Shown here one piece after another: positions 34,654 to 42,960 of a stretch of DNA of 64,000 bases. The position numbers and the translations under genes were made by a program. Each line of letters starts with the position of its first letter. Within the stretch, counting starts at the first letter, position 1. Under the pieces are notes generated by a model that saw only the letters and a list, made by a program, of their open reading frames with translations, did not search any database and was not told the DNA's origin. Source of the stretch: CAIVVT01 sp963838205 (lineage in GTDB: Bacteria > Acidobacteriota > Terriglobia > Bryobacterales > Bryobacteraceae); the NCBI GenBank assembly GCA_963838205.1, contig CAWIQF010000015.1, forward strand, positions 186,001-250,000, given 5' to 3'.

Positions 34654-34730
34654 CACGATTACGCCGAAACGCAAAAACACGCAAAAACCGCGTTTCCCCC
34701 GCGTCAAACACGGTGTTTGCATGGTGAAAT
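34654..34730. repeat. 11-bp tandem repeat block, copy 3
   Basis: Degenerate 11-bp units related to the arrays at 16198 and 29569; the clearest are CACGCAAAAAC (34678), CGCGTTTCCCC (34689), CACGGTGTTTG (34709) and CATGGTGAAAT (34720). It lies just beyond the end of the 34.7-kb gene. Confidence 0.65.
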
Positions 34731-34739
34731 GGCGCGCCG

Positions 34740-36428
34740 CTATTGGATGCGGTCCGCGAACTGCTCCGGCCAGGGCAGGATCTTCAGATCGAGACTCTTC
34801 GATTCGCTGGCCGCGAGCGTCACCTTCGTGCCCTTGCCGGCGATGGCGGCCAACACCTCCGGATCTTGCAGCGAGGCATAGTCGTAGTCTTCAAATGCGA
34901 ACGCGATGTAGTCGCCCGGCCGGATGTTCTTTAGTTCGTACCCGTTGTTCTGGTTGAGCAGGGCGACGTGGCGCTCGTTGGAATCGCGCAAATGGGCGTC
35001 GGCTGGCAACAGCACGACGGTCGGCGCGCGCAGGGCCGCTTTGCGCTCTTCGGGAATCCCCACTGTGCCGCTGATCGAAGCGGAGTCGAGGCGGATCACA
35101 ATCTTCAGGCCGCCCGCCGCGACCGCGGAGCCGTTGACCTCTCTGCCATAGATATCTTCGCTGCCCAGCAGGATCGACTTGACGTAGCCTTCGCCCGCTC
35201 CCGCATTGGCATGCAGCGTATAGCGACCGGAGGCGATCTGGGACAAGGAAAACGTGCCATCCGTCTTGGCTTGGCCATAGCCGCCGTAAGAGTCATTCCC
35301 ACCCACGGACCGCAGATTGACCGAGAAGCCGGCGAAGTCGAAGTCTTTCCGGTCGGAGCCTTCCAGGACGAACGTGCCCTTAGCTTCCAGCGACGGCTGG
35401 AGCTGCAGAACGACGCCTTCCAGGCCCGCGTCCCCGACGGCGACCGGGACCGCGGCGCTCTGCTCGTTCGTATCGCCGCTCCAATGGAAGGCCTGAGCGT
35501 TGTACTGTCCCGGGGGAACCTTGTCCGACGAGAAGGCGCCTTTCTCGTCAACCGGCGTGAACACGCCGCCAAAGCCTAGCGCGCCCTCTGCGGGCGTCAG
35601 GTTGACCGAGGCGTTCTTGGCTGGCGCGCCGCTCGCATCCAGCACTTTGCCGCTGACCTTGACCACCCTCTCCTTGCGCAAGGCGATGTCCCGGCCGGAG
35701 ATCTCCTGCCCGGGCTGGACCTCGATCGCGGCGGCCTGGGCGAACTCGGGCGCGTTGGGGAAGTACGTGGAAACAAAGGCGGTTCGCGGGGCGTTCGCCG
35801 CGGACGGCGCATCCGGCGGTGCACCGCCTGTCATCCCCATGCGCCGGACGTCGGCCAGCAGATAATACTTGCCGGACTGAACGTCGGTGAACCGGAATTC
35901 TCCGCGGTCGTTGGTCTGCTGCGGCCGCACGCCTTGCGTCGCGCGGTTGGCGCCCCGGACCCAGCGGTACCGCAGCAACATCACGAAAACGTTCTGCACC
36001 GGCTCGCCCTCGTCGTCCAGCACGCGCCCGGTGATGATCGCCTGCGGGCGCAGCGCATACCGCAGCCCCGTGAGCGACGCGCCTTCGGTGAGCTTCAGCA
36101 TCCGCGCCGACATGCCGTAATAGGCGCGGGGCATGAGGAAGCCGCCCTTGCGCAGCATCAGCGAATAATCCCCGGGGTCGATGTTCTCGATTCGGAACTT
36201 GCCAGCGGCATCGGTGACCGCCGACAAGGCGTTGGCCATGGCGCTCAGGCCGCCCGACTTGCCCTGCTTCATCAGACTGATCTCCACCCGGCGGATCGGC
36301 TCCTTGGTGATTTCGTTCACGACCACGCCTTCGATGACTGCTTTTTTCGCGGCGTCCGCGGCGGAGGGCGTCTCCTGGGCGCAAGCGAGAACGGAACACA
36401 GAGCGAGGAACAAACTCAGTTTGGACAT
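34740..36428 (-). CDS. Exported carboxypeptidase-regulatory-like repeat protein
   Basis: 562 aa from ATG 36428 (MSKLSLFLALCSVLACAQ, a signal peptide); the frame is open 85 codons further but without a signal sequence. Repeats of the transthyretin-like/CarboxypepD-reg fold: EGVVVNEITKEPIRRVEISL, GKFRIENIDPGDYSLMLRKG, GRVLDDEGEPVQNVFVML, GEFRFTDVQSGKYYLLADV, SGKVLDASGAPAKNASVNL and GYELKNIRPGDYIAFAFED. About five to six domains in total. No TonB-receptor barrel follows. Such proteins are abundant in acidobacteria; a surface-binding or structural role is likely. Confidence 0.85.
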   Translation of the reverse strand: MSKLSLFLALCSVLACAQETPSAADAAKKAVIEGVVVNEITKEPIRRVEISLMKQGKSGGLSAMANALSAVTDAAGKFRIENIDPGDYSLMLRKGGFLMPRAYYGMSARMLKLTEGASLTGLRYALRPQAIITGRVLDDEGEPVQNVFVMLLRYRWVRGANRATQGVRPQQTNDRGEFRFTDVQSGKYYLLADVRRMGMTGGAPPDAPSAANAPRTAFVSTYFPNAPEFAQAAAIEVQPGQEISGRDIALRKERVVKVSGKVLDASGAPAKNASVNLTPAEGALGFGGVFTPVDEKGAFSSDKVPPGQYNAQAFHWSGDTNEQSAAVPVAVGDAGLEGVVLQLQPSLEAKGTFVLEGSDRKDFDFAGFSVNLRSVGGNDSYGGYGQAKTDGTFSLSQIASGRYTLHANAGAGEGYVKSILLGSEDIYGREVNGSAVAAGGLKIVIRLDSASISGTVGIPEERKAALRAPTVVLLPADAHLRDSNERHVALLNQNNGYELKNIRPGDYIAFAFEDYDYASLQDPEVLAAIAGKGTKVTLAASESKSLDLKILPWPEQFADRIQ

Positions 36429-36788
36429 GACCTGTTGATCCTCAATCGGGCTCGATGATCTGGAATCCAGGACGTCCGTCCCAGCTCCCACATTGCCGGC
36501 CGGGGTGTCATGCAAGACCCTGATTTCCGGCTCGGCTTCCTGGCCGCTATCCATTGTAAATCCAACCGCCTTTATCGGAGCCGTTTGTCTCATTTGTTTA
36601 TCCCGAGCGGCTCCAGCGGGCCTGCCACGGGGGGCGAACGCGTGCATTTTGAAGCCGCGGATCGAGCGCAGGAGCGGCGGCAAAACCGAAAGGGTGTTTC
36701 GGTTTTTGTCTGCAAGCGGTTGATTCTAAAGTACCGCAGCCGTAACCCCTTACGGTTTCCCCGTTTCGAGCGAGCGCCGCCCGGTTTC
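36429..36788. other. Intergenic region between two minus-strand genes
   Basis: 360 bp. Holds the presumed promoter of the exported repeat protein, an intrinsic-terminator-like hairpin at 36682-36706, and a small hairpin CCGTAA-CCCC-TTACGG at 36741-36756. No gene seen. Confidence 0.5.
36682..36706 (-). terminator. Terminator-like hairpin
   Basis: Perfect 10-bp stem AAAACCGAAA/TTTCGGTTTT with a five-base loop; the A/T ends give a U-run on either strand. It lies about 80 bp past the stop of the 36.8-kb membrane protein gene and probably ends that transcript. Confidence 0.6.
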
Positions 36789-37658
36789 TCATCCGGGGAT
36801 CGGAAGCTCAGTCTGGTCGGGCCCCGATTCATCCTTCCACCGGCCCCATGCATTCGCCGCCCAGGCTCCCACAACCACGCTCATGGGCAGAAGCAGGGAC
36901 ACAACCAAGTAGCCTGCGACCATGGAGGGCCGAAGCTCGTCCAGCAGCGCGCCGGTGATGCCAGCCGCAACAATTGGCACGGCGACCAGAACGCCCCGGG
37001 CAAATCCCGGGATACTCAACTTTTTCATGATCAGGAGCAACAGGGCCACGGCCAAACCAAGGATGAGCAACTGAACAAGGGCGTGCGCGAGCACTGGAAG
37101 AAGCCACAACACCTTGCTGAGAAGCCCGAAAACGATGCGTCCAGCGACGACAATTGGCACGCCCACTGCAATGCCCCTGGCAAGTCTCCCGATATGGAAC
37201 TTCTTCATGATCAGGAGGCACAGCGCCACGGCCAGAACCACTTTGAGCGCATCAATGACGCTCCACACTGCCAGGGTGTAGATCCACCGGTCGTCGTAAT
37301 CGGCGGGCCGGTGCGCCAGGAAAAGGCGGGTGAAAGGCCCTTGAATCCTGAAAAGCGTGTGCGCCAAAACGCGATTGCCGAGGTGGATGAAGAGCAACGT
37401 GGAAAGAACAGCCAGCGTCGTTCGATGCCGCATGATGCCTCCTTCTGAACTCGAAGGTGCCTCCAAATATGCCGCCGGAATACTGCGCAGGACATCGGCC
37501 AGAATCCGGCCCCACAATCGAACCACGCACCACTGCGCAGAGTCGCATTCCCGCAATTGGTCCCGCAACAACTGCAGCATCGGCTCGCCGTACTCGCGCC
37601 GGTAATCGGCCGGATACGCCCTTAGAATCAACCGGTAGACCCGCTCTGGGATGGTCAT
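36789..37658 (-). CDS. PadR-linked membrane protein of unknown function
   Basis: 289 aa. The N-terminal soluble part (ERVYRLILRAYPADYRREYG, EPMLQLLRDQLREC) is a conserved prefix found in front of many acidobacterial membrane proteins next to PadR genes. At least six membrane helices follow, among them LAVLSTLLFIHLGNRVL, WSVIDALKVVLAVALCLLIMK and LVQLLILGLAVALLLLIMK. The motif LLLIMKK-(F/L)-x-I-(G/P) occurs twice, at about residues 148 and 211, indicating an internal duplication. No ABC or MacB motifs. Its start overlaps padR by 4 bp, so both are under the same repressor. Confidence 0.8.
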   Translation of the reverse strand: MTIPERVYRLILRAYPADYRREYGEPMLQLLRDQLRECDSAQWCVVRLWGRILADVLRSIPAAYLEAPSSSEGGIMRHRTTLAVLSTLLFIHLGNRVLAHTLFRIQGPFTRLFLAHRPADYDDRWIYTLAVWSVIDALKVVLAVALCLLIMKKFHIGRLARGIAVGVPIVVAGRIVFGLLSKVLWLLPVLAHALVQLLILGLAVALLLLIMKKLSIPGFARGVLVAVPIVAAGITGALLDELRPSMVAGYLVVSLLLPMSVVVGAWAANAWGRWKDESGPDQTELPIPG

Positions 37659-38005
37659 GCGCCTTCACCTGCCGTCCGCGGTCGCTTGAGCAGCGATTTC
37701 GCGCAGGCTGCCTGGACCAGTGCTTGGAGCCGCTCCGCCTCGGCTTTCGCCGCCGCCCGCCCCTGGGGCGTGATCCGGTAATAGCGCCGCCGCTCGGAGT
37801 TGATACCCGGGTCTTCGCGTTCGGCGCTCTCGACGATCAGCCCGGCCTGGAGCAGCCGTTTGATCGTCCCGTAGAGCGTCCCGGGACCGAGGACGAGCTG
37901 GCCGCGGGTGGTCGCGCGGACCTCGAGCATGATGCCGTAGCCGTGCTTTTCGCCGTCCGCCAGCGCCAGCAGAATGTGAAAAACAGCGGGTGTCAGGGGT
38001 TCCAT
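37655..38005 (-). CDS. PadR family transcriptional regulator 1
   Basis: 116 aa. Winged-helix PadR pattern: LTPAVFHILLALADGEKHGYGI, LGPGTLYGTIKRLLQAGLI, ERRRYYRITPQGRAAAKAEAE. The GTLYGTIKRL helix is the DNA-recognition element. It starts at the edge of its own palindromic operator and is followed, overlapping by 4 bp, by the membrane protein it likely controls. Effector unknown. Confidence 0.93.
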   Translation of the reverse strand: MEPLTPAVFHILLALADGEKHGYGIMLEVRATTRGQLVLGPGTLYGTIKRLLQAGLIVESAEREDPGINSERRRYYRITPQGRAAAKAEAERLQALVQAACAKSLLKRPRTAGEGA

Positions 38006-38023
38006 ATATCCGTTACGGATATA
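38005..38023. promoter_or_regulatory. PadR operator (palindrome)
   Basis: TATATCCG-TTA-CGGATATA, a perfect inverted repeat with 8-bp arms. It covers the -10 element on the one side and touches the padR start codon on the other, so binding would block both transcription and start. This is the expected site of autorepression. Confidence 0.8.
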
Positions 38024-38049
38024 ATGCGCCCCCGCGCCGCGAGTGTCAA
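38021..38049 (-). promoter_or_regulatory. padR 1 promoter
   Basis: Consensus -35 TTGACA (38044-38049), spacer of 17 bp, -10 CATTAT (38021-38026). The start of transcription would fall about 9 nt before the ATG at 38005, leaving no room for a Shine-Dalgarno sequence. Confidence 0.75.
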
Positions 38050-38087
38050 TAGGGATATCCGAGGCCGGCCATGGGTTCAGCCTGACG

Positions 38088-38158
38088 CCGCGGTTGTGGA
38101 TTGTGGCGACGAGGTTGGATGCCGGGAGGAATTGCAGAGAACTGCCGGAGCGCAGACG
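38088..38158. repeat. Shared PadR-upstream element, copy A
   Basis: 71 bp aligning with 41397-41466. The best 47 bp (38112-38158) match copy B at 42 positions, with the identical core GCAGAGAACTGCCGGAGC. It lies about 40 bp upstream of the -35 element. Confidence 0.85.
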
Positions 38159-38170
38159 GCGGCGCGGGCC

Positions 38171-40867
38171 TCACTCTTCGCGCAGCGCCGCCATCGGGTC
38201 AAGCCGGGCCGCGCGCCGGGCCGGCAGATACGCGGCGAGTCCGGCCGCGAGCGCCAGGATGAACACGGCCGCTCCCACCTGCAGCGGATCGTTGGGCTGG
38301 ATTCCGTAGAGCAGGCCCGTCACCAGGCGGCCCGCGGTCAGCGAGGCGGCGACTCCGCAGAGGATGCCGATGAGGAGCAGCCGCGCCACCCCGCGCAGCA
38401 TCAGCCAGACCACCGAGGAACGCTGTTGGCCTAACGCCAGACGGATTCCGATTTCCCTCTTGCGGCGTACGACCGCGTAGTTCGTCACGCCGTACAGCCC
38501 AATCATCGCCAGCAGCAGGGCCAATAGGCCAAACGCGGCGGAGAGGATCGCGACGATGCGCGGCCGGAGCAAGGAATCGCTGACCTGGGTTTCGAAGTTG
38601 CGGAATTCCAACGAAGCATCGCGATTTACTGCCGCGATCGCAGCCTGAATGGAAGGAACCAGGCGCTCGACCGAATTGCTCGATCGGACCTCGTAAGCGA
38701 TGTTGGGCGGCGGGTCATCGTCCTGTGCGGACGACAGATATATCGTTCGGGTCGGCTTCTCTTCAATGCTAAAGTACTTGGCATCTTTCACCACGCCGAT
38801 GACCTCGTAGAGATCCGGCGCGCCGCGCTCGTCTCGCGGCCGCTCCAAGCGGATCGTCTTTCCAATTGCATTGACGGAACCGAAGAAATGCCGGGCTGCG
38901 GATTCGTTGATGATCGCCACCTTGCGTGAAACAGAGCCGTCATGCGCATCGAACTCGCGGCCAACGAGCAGCGGTGTCCGCATCGTCTTGAAGTATTCCG
39001 GCGAAATCCGGTTGAAAAACGCCAGCCCATCCATGAAAGACGTGGCGTTGAAACCCTCGGCTTGGACTACGCCGTTCCAGCCCCTTCCGCTGATCGGGAC
39101 AATCGCCGAACTCGATGCGGAGACCACGCCGGGGAGGGCGCGCAGACGCTCGAGGGTTTCACTGTAGACGCGAACGCGTTGAGACTTGGGCACGGAGGCT
39201 GGCTGGAAGTCCGCGTCGATCACGAGCACGTTTTGCCGTTGGAAGCCAGGGTCGATAGTCAGCAGGTTGCGCAAGGTCCCCAGAAACAGGCCCGATCCAA
39301 CCAGCAGCATGAGCGACAGGGCCACCTGGCCGACGATGAGCGCTTTGTTCGAATCGAAGCGGGACGCGCCTGGGGTCGCGGCGCGGGCATTTTCCTTAAG
39401 CGCTCGCTCCAGCTCGACGCGGGTTGCCAGAAATGCCGGGGCGAGTCCAAACAGGAGCGCCGTCAGGACCGCGGCGGCGAGCGTGAAAGCGAACACACGG
39501 AGATCGGGGGAAAGGTCGATGTCAAGCGGATTGGCAGTCGTGGAAAGCAAATGGATCAGAAACCTGCTCCCGGCCAGTGCCAGCAGGAAGCCGCCGCCCG
39601 TCCCGAGTAACGACAGCAGCAGGCTTTCCGTTAAAAGCTGGCGGACGATTCGCGCACGGCTCGCGCCGATGGCCATGCGCACGGCGATTTCGCGCTGGCG
39701 AGCGGCGGCGCGCGCCAGCAACAAGTTCGCCACGTTGGCACAAGCAATCAGGAGCACCAGAGCAGCAATGGCCATCAATAGGAACAGCGCGCCTCGATAC
39801 TGAGCGCCCGTTTCCGAGAACCCTCTTGCGGCTGGGCGGAGCGCGAACAGATTTTTGAGGTATTCGGCCTGGTCTTGCAGGTTCAAGTCAGGTGGCAGGG
39901 TCGCGCTGTTCACGTCCGGAGCGAGCAGGTTCATGCGGGCCGCCGCTTGGGCAAAGCTCTCCTCGGGCCGGAGCCTTCCCAGCACATTGAGCCACCAATT
40001 GCTGCGACTGTCCAGCGCGCTGCGGTCGGGATGTAACAACGGTTCGCAGGCGATCGGGATGGCTACGTCGAACCCGCGATCGACGTTCAGCCCGGTGAAC
40101 CAGGGCGGCGTCACGCCAACGATCTCGAAGGGACGCCGGTTCAACCGCAGAATCTTACCCATGACGGCGGGGTCGCCGGCATACCGGCGCTGCCAGAAAA
40201 CATAGCTGATCACGGCCAATGCCGGCACGCCTCGCCGATCATCGTACTTGTTGAAGACGCGCCCTCGGAACGCGGGCACGCCCAACACCCGAAAGAAGTC
40301 CCCGCTCACCCACATGCCCTGCGCGAATTGGCTCTCGCCCCCATCGGCCAAGTCGAACCGAGCCTCGGAGTAAGCCAGAGTGCCCGAAAACGCGTGCTGG
40401 CGATCGCGGATCTGTTCCCAGATCGGATTGGTCAGCTCTGCCATCTCGCCTTGTTTGATCTCGACGAGCGCGCGTGGGTCCTCCACCGGCAGCGTCCGCA
40501 GCATGACCGCGTTCACGATGCTGAAGATCGCCGTGTTGGCGCCGATGCCCAGCGCGAGCGACAGGACCGCGGTCAGGGCGAAGGCCGGACTGGCCTTCAG
40601 CGATTGGAAGCCGTACCGCAGATCCTGTTGCAACGCGTCGAGCAACGGCCAGCCCCGGGCCTCGCGACCCTGCTCGTGCAGGCGCGTCGCGTTGCCGAAC
40701 TGGCGCTGCGCGGCGGCGCGCGCCGCAGCGGCCGGCAGCCCTTCGGCCTCCTTCTCCGCGGCGCGCAGCTCGAGGTGCAGCCGCATCTCTTCCGCCAGAT
40801 CCTGGTCGTACCGCGCCGTGTGCATACTGAAGTGCATACGCCGCCGAAGCTCGTTCAGCCACCTCAT
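38171..40867 (-). CDS. ADOP-type ABC transporter permease (MacB/FtsX domains)
   Basis: 898 aa from ATG 40867, with GAGGAG at good spacing. The N-terminal ADOP prefix (LNELRRRMHFSMHTARYDQD, LAEEMRLHLELRAAEKEAEG, QRQFGNATRLHEQGRE) precedes two MacB-type halves: helix LTAVLSLALGIGANTAIFSIVNA, a periplasmic core domain, FtsX domain with ALVLLIACANVANLLLARAAARQREIAVR and a repeat of the same layout ending in IGIRLALGQQRSSVVWLMLRG and ARRAARLDPMAALREE. No ATPase gene is adjacent, which is what 'orphan' refers to. The PadR gene lies 11 bp upstream in the same operon and probably represses it. Confidence 0.94.
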   Translation of the reverse strand: MRWLNELRRRMHFSMHTARYDQDLAEEMRLHLELRAAEKEAEGLPAAAARAAAQRQFGNATRLHEQGREARGWPLLDALQQDLRYGFQSLKASPAFALTAVLSLALGIGANTAIFSIVNAVMLRTLPVEDPRALVEIKQGEMAELTNPIWEQIRDRQHAFSGTLAYSEARFDLADGGESQFAQGMWVSGDFFRVLGVPAFRGRVFNKYDDRRGVPALAVISYVFWQRRYAGDPAVMGKILRLNRRPFEIVGVTPPWFTGLNVDRGFDVAIPIACEPLLHPDRSALDSRSNWWLNVLGRLRPEESFAQAAARMNLLAPDVNSATLPPDLNLQDQAEYLKNLFALRPAARGFSETGAQYRGALFLLMAIAALVLLIACANVANLLLARAAARQREIAVRMAIGASRARIVRQLLTESLLLSLLGTGGGFLLALAGSRFLIHLLSTTANPLDIDLSPDLRVFAFTLAAAVLTALLFGLAPAFLATRVELERALKENARAATPGASRFDSNKALIVGQVALSLMLLVGSGLFLGTLRNLLTIDPGFQRQNVLVIDADFQPASVPKSQRVRVYSETLERLRALPGVVSASSSAIVPISGRGWNGVVQAEGFNATSFMDGLAFFNRISPEYFKTMRTPLLVGREFDAHDGSVSRKVAIINESAARHFFGSVNAIGKTIRLERPRDERGAPDLYEVIGVVKDAKYFSIEEKPTRTIYLSSAQDDDPPPNIAYEVRSSNSVERLVPSIQAAIAAVNRDASLEFRNFETQVSDSLLRPRIVAILSAAFGLLALLLAMIGLYGVTNYAVVRRKREIGIRLALGQQRSSVVWLMLRGVARLLLIGILCGVAASLTAGRLVTGLLYGIQPNDPLQVGAAVFILALAAGLAAYLPARRAARLDPMAALREE

Positions 40868-40878
40868 CGCCGGCTCCT

Positions 40879-41220
40879 CTATACCGCCTGCAGGATCTTT
40901 TGAATCGCGTCGCTGACGCGCCGGTATTGCGCCACTTCGGTGCGCAGTTGCTTGCGCCCGTCGGCAGTGAGCCGGTAGTAGCGCGCCCGCCGGTTGCCGG
41001 CGGTCAGCCCCCACTCCGCCGTCACCCAGCCCTTCACCAGCATGCGCTGCAACGCCGGATACAACGATCCCTCTTCAACCTGCAGCACGTCGTCCGAGAG
41101 TTGTTGAATCCAGTTCGCCATTTCAAAGCCGTGCAGCCGGCCGTGACGCCCGAGAGACTTGAGAATCAGCATGTAGAGCGTGCCCGGCGGGATCTCGTCG
41201 CGTTTCGTCTGGTCTGTCAT
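40879..41220 (-). CDS. PadR family transcriptional regulator 2
   Basis: 113 aa from ATG 41220, which has AGGAG upstream (spacing a little long). The alternative start at 41298 would put the operator inside the gene. PadR motifs: PPGTLYMLILKSLGRHGRLHGF, QVEEGSLYPALQRMLVKGWV, RRARYYRLTADGRKQLRTEV. Co-transcribed with the ADOP permease 11 bp downstream. The -10 element of its promoter is covered by a palindrome, so autoregulation is expected. Confidence 0.93.
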   Translation of the reverse strand: MTDQTKRDEIPPGTLYMLILKSLGRHGRLHGFEMANWIQQLSDDVLQVEEGSLYPALQRMLVKGWVTAEWGLTAGNRRARYYRLTADGRKQLRTEVAQYRRVSDAIQKILQAV

Positions 41221-41293
41221 TTCAATCAAAAACTCCTGCTTCGCTCCGCGGACACGGATGGGCCGCGGTCCGGGCGAGTGATCCTTAATGGGT

Positions 41294-41332
41294 GACATAG
41301 TCGGGCTATGTCACAACATAGTCTGACTATGT
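41294..41332. promoter_or_regulatory. Tandem PadR operators
   Basis: Two palindromes: GACATAG-TCGGG-CTATGTC (41294-41312) and ACATAGTC-T-GACTATGT (41316-41332). They share the ACATAGTC half-site and have centres about 21 bp apart, two helical turns, favouring cooperative binding of PadR dimers. Confidence 0.85.
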
Positions 41333-41354
41333 CAGTAGACCGTAAAATTGTCAA
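41326..41354 (-). promoter_or_regulatory. padR 2 / ADOP promoter
   Basis: -35 TTGACA (41349-41354), 17-bp spacer, -10 CATAGT (41326-41331). The -10 lies inside the second palindrome. Confidence 0.75.
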
Positions 41355-41396
41355 GTGCAGCGATGAAACACGCTGCCCGTCGGGGCCTTGCTCCGG

Positions 41397-41466
41397 CCGC
41401 GGTTGCGGCTTGCAGCGACAGGTTGGGCGCCTGGAGGAACTGCAGAGAACTGCCGGAGCCCAGACG
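41397..41466. repeat. Shared PadR-upstream element, copy B
   Basis: 70 bp matching copy A at 38088-38158. On the minus strand it contains GCAGTTC twice at 10-bp spacing (GCAGTTCTCTGCAGTTC), suggesting a phased protein-binding site. Confidence 0.85.
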
Positions 41467-41503
41467 CCCGCGCTCTGATATCTTCGGTTTTGAGGCTGCC
41501 GTA

Positions 41504-42910
41504 GTGGGAACAGCGCTACAGAACAGGGAAGAGAATCGGTTTCGCATCGCCATCGCCGATGATTCGGCGGACGTGCTGATCGCGCTGCGCCTGCTGCTGA
41601 AGCCCGCCGGCTTCACCGTGGCGGAGGCCCGCTCGCCGGGCGAGTTGCTGGCGCTGGTGCGGCGCGAGGAATACGATGTTGCGCTGATCGACCTGAACTA
41701 CACGCGCGACACGACCTCGGGTGGCGAAGGGCTCGACTTGCTGGTCGAATTGACGCGGCTCGACAGTCTGCTGCCGGTGATTGTGATGACCGCGTGGGGC
41801 TCGATCGAGGTGGCCGTGGAGGCCGTGCGGCGCGGCGCCCGCGACTTCGTGCAGAAGCCGTGGGAGAACGCGAGCCTGGTGACGATCCTGCGCACGCAGG
41901 CCGAGTTGTGCCGCGCGCTGCGGGCCAATCAGCGGTTGCAGACGCGCAACGAGTTGCTGGAGTCGCCGCTGGCGGCCAATGTGATCGCGCAGTCGGCGGC
42001 GATGCGGCCGGTGCTCGAACTGATCCAGCGTGTCGGTCCGTCGATGGCGAATGTGCTCATCACCGGAGAACACGGCACAGGCAAAGAAGTGGTGGCGCGC
42101 GCGCTGCACGCGATTTCACCGCGCGCCGCGCGGCCGATGATCTGCGTCAACGCCGGCTCGATTCCGGAGGCGTTGTTCGAAAGCGAGCTATTCGGCCACG
42201 TGCGCGGCGCGTTCACGGGCGCAGCGGCCGACCGCCCCGGCCGCTTCGAGCTCGCCGACCAGGGAACGCTGTTGCTCGATGAGATCGGCAACCTGCCGCT
42301 GGCGCAGCAGGCGAAGCTACTGCGGGCCGTGGAGAGCGGCGAGTTCGAGCGGCTGGGCAGTCCGCGCGTGCGCCAGGCCGACGTGCGCCTGATCTCGGCG
42401 ACCAACTCCGATCTCGCGGCGGCGGTCGCCGCGGGCGCGTTCCGCGAAGATCTGCTGTTTCGCCTCAACACGGTGCACATCCATCTGCCGCCGCTGCGCG
42501 AGCGCGGCGATGACATCTTACTTTTGGCACATCACTTCCTGGAGCAGCACGCCGTAAAGTACGGACGCGCGCTCCCGGTGTTCGACGCGAGCGCGGTCGA
42601 AGCGTTGCACGCGCACCGCTGGCCGGGCAATGTGCGCGAGTTGCAGCACGTCCTGGAGCGCGCCGTGCTATTGTGCCGCGGCGACGCGATCGTCGCGGCG
42701 GACCTGGGCCTGGAGGTTCCCTCGAGGCTGGCAAACCACGCGCCGGGCGCCACTGCCGGCGTGGCGACATTGAACCTGGAGCAGAATGAGCGCGAGCTGA
42801 TCCGGCGCGCGCTGGACTCGTCTGCCGGCAACGTGGTCGAAGCGGCGCGCCTGTTGGGATTGAGCCGCAGCGGTCTCTATCGGCGCCTGCAGCGATACGG
42901 CCTCTCGTAA
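41504..42910 (+). CDS. Sigma-54-dependent response regulator of the efflux operon
   Basis: About 468 aa. The frame is open from 41348, but that stretch is the shared PadR-upstream element, so GTG 41504 is chosen; the receiver domain begins about 14 residues later. Receiver: IAIADDSADV, phospho-acceptor Asp63 in VALIDLNYTRDTTSGGEGLD. This insertion after the Asp is typical of a subfamily linked to MacB efflux genes. AAA+: Walker A GEHGTGKE, GAFTGA loop canonical, Walker B LLLDEIG. C-terminal HTH: NVVEAARLLGLSRSGLYRRL. Its likely target is the -24/-12 promoter at 44426. Confidence 0.93.
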   Translation: MGTALQNREENRFRIAIADDSADVLIALRLLLKPAGFTVAEARSPGELLALVRREEYDVALIDLNYTRDTTSGGEGLDLLVELTRLDSLLPVIVMTAWGSIEVAVEAVRRGARDFVQKPWENASLVTILRTQAELCRALRANQRLQTRNELLESPLAANVIAQSAAMRPVLELIQRVGPSMANVLITGEHGTGKEVVARALHAISPRAARPMICVNAGSIPEALFESELFGHVRGAFTGAAADRPGRFELADQGTLLLDEIGNLPLAQQAKLLRAVESGEFERLGSPRVRQADVRLISATNSDLAAAVAAGAFREDLLFRLNTVHIHLPPLRERGDDILLLAHHFLEQHAVKYGRALPVFDASAVEALHAHRWPGNVRELQHVLERAVLLCRGDAIVAADLGLEVPSRLANHAPGATAGVATLNLEQNERELIRRALDSSAGNVVEAARLLGLSRSGLYRRLQRYGLS

Positions 42911-42960
42911 GGAGTGCGGATGCCGCGCCGGAGGATCCGCCCGAATGGAGGGTTGAGCGC

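Noticed and set aside
38171..41220. PadR-ADOP unit as a proven transposable cassette
   Set aside because: Direct repeats flank it, but no transposase and no target duplication were seen, and the repeats may be promoter elements instead.
41348..41503. Longer N-terminus for the efflux response regulator
   Set aside because: This part is the shared PadR-upstream repeat read in frame; receiver domains start later.
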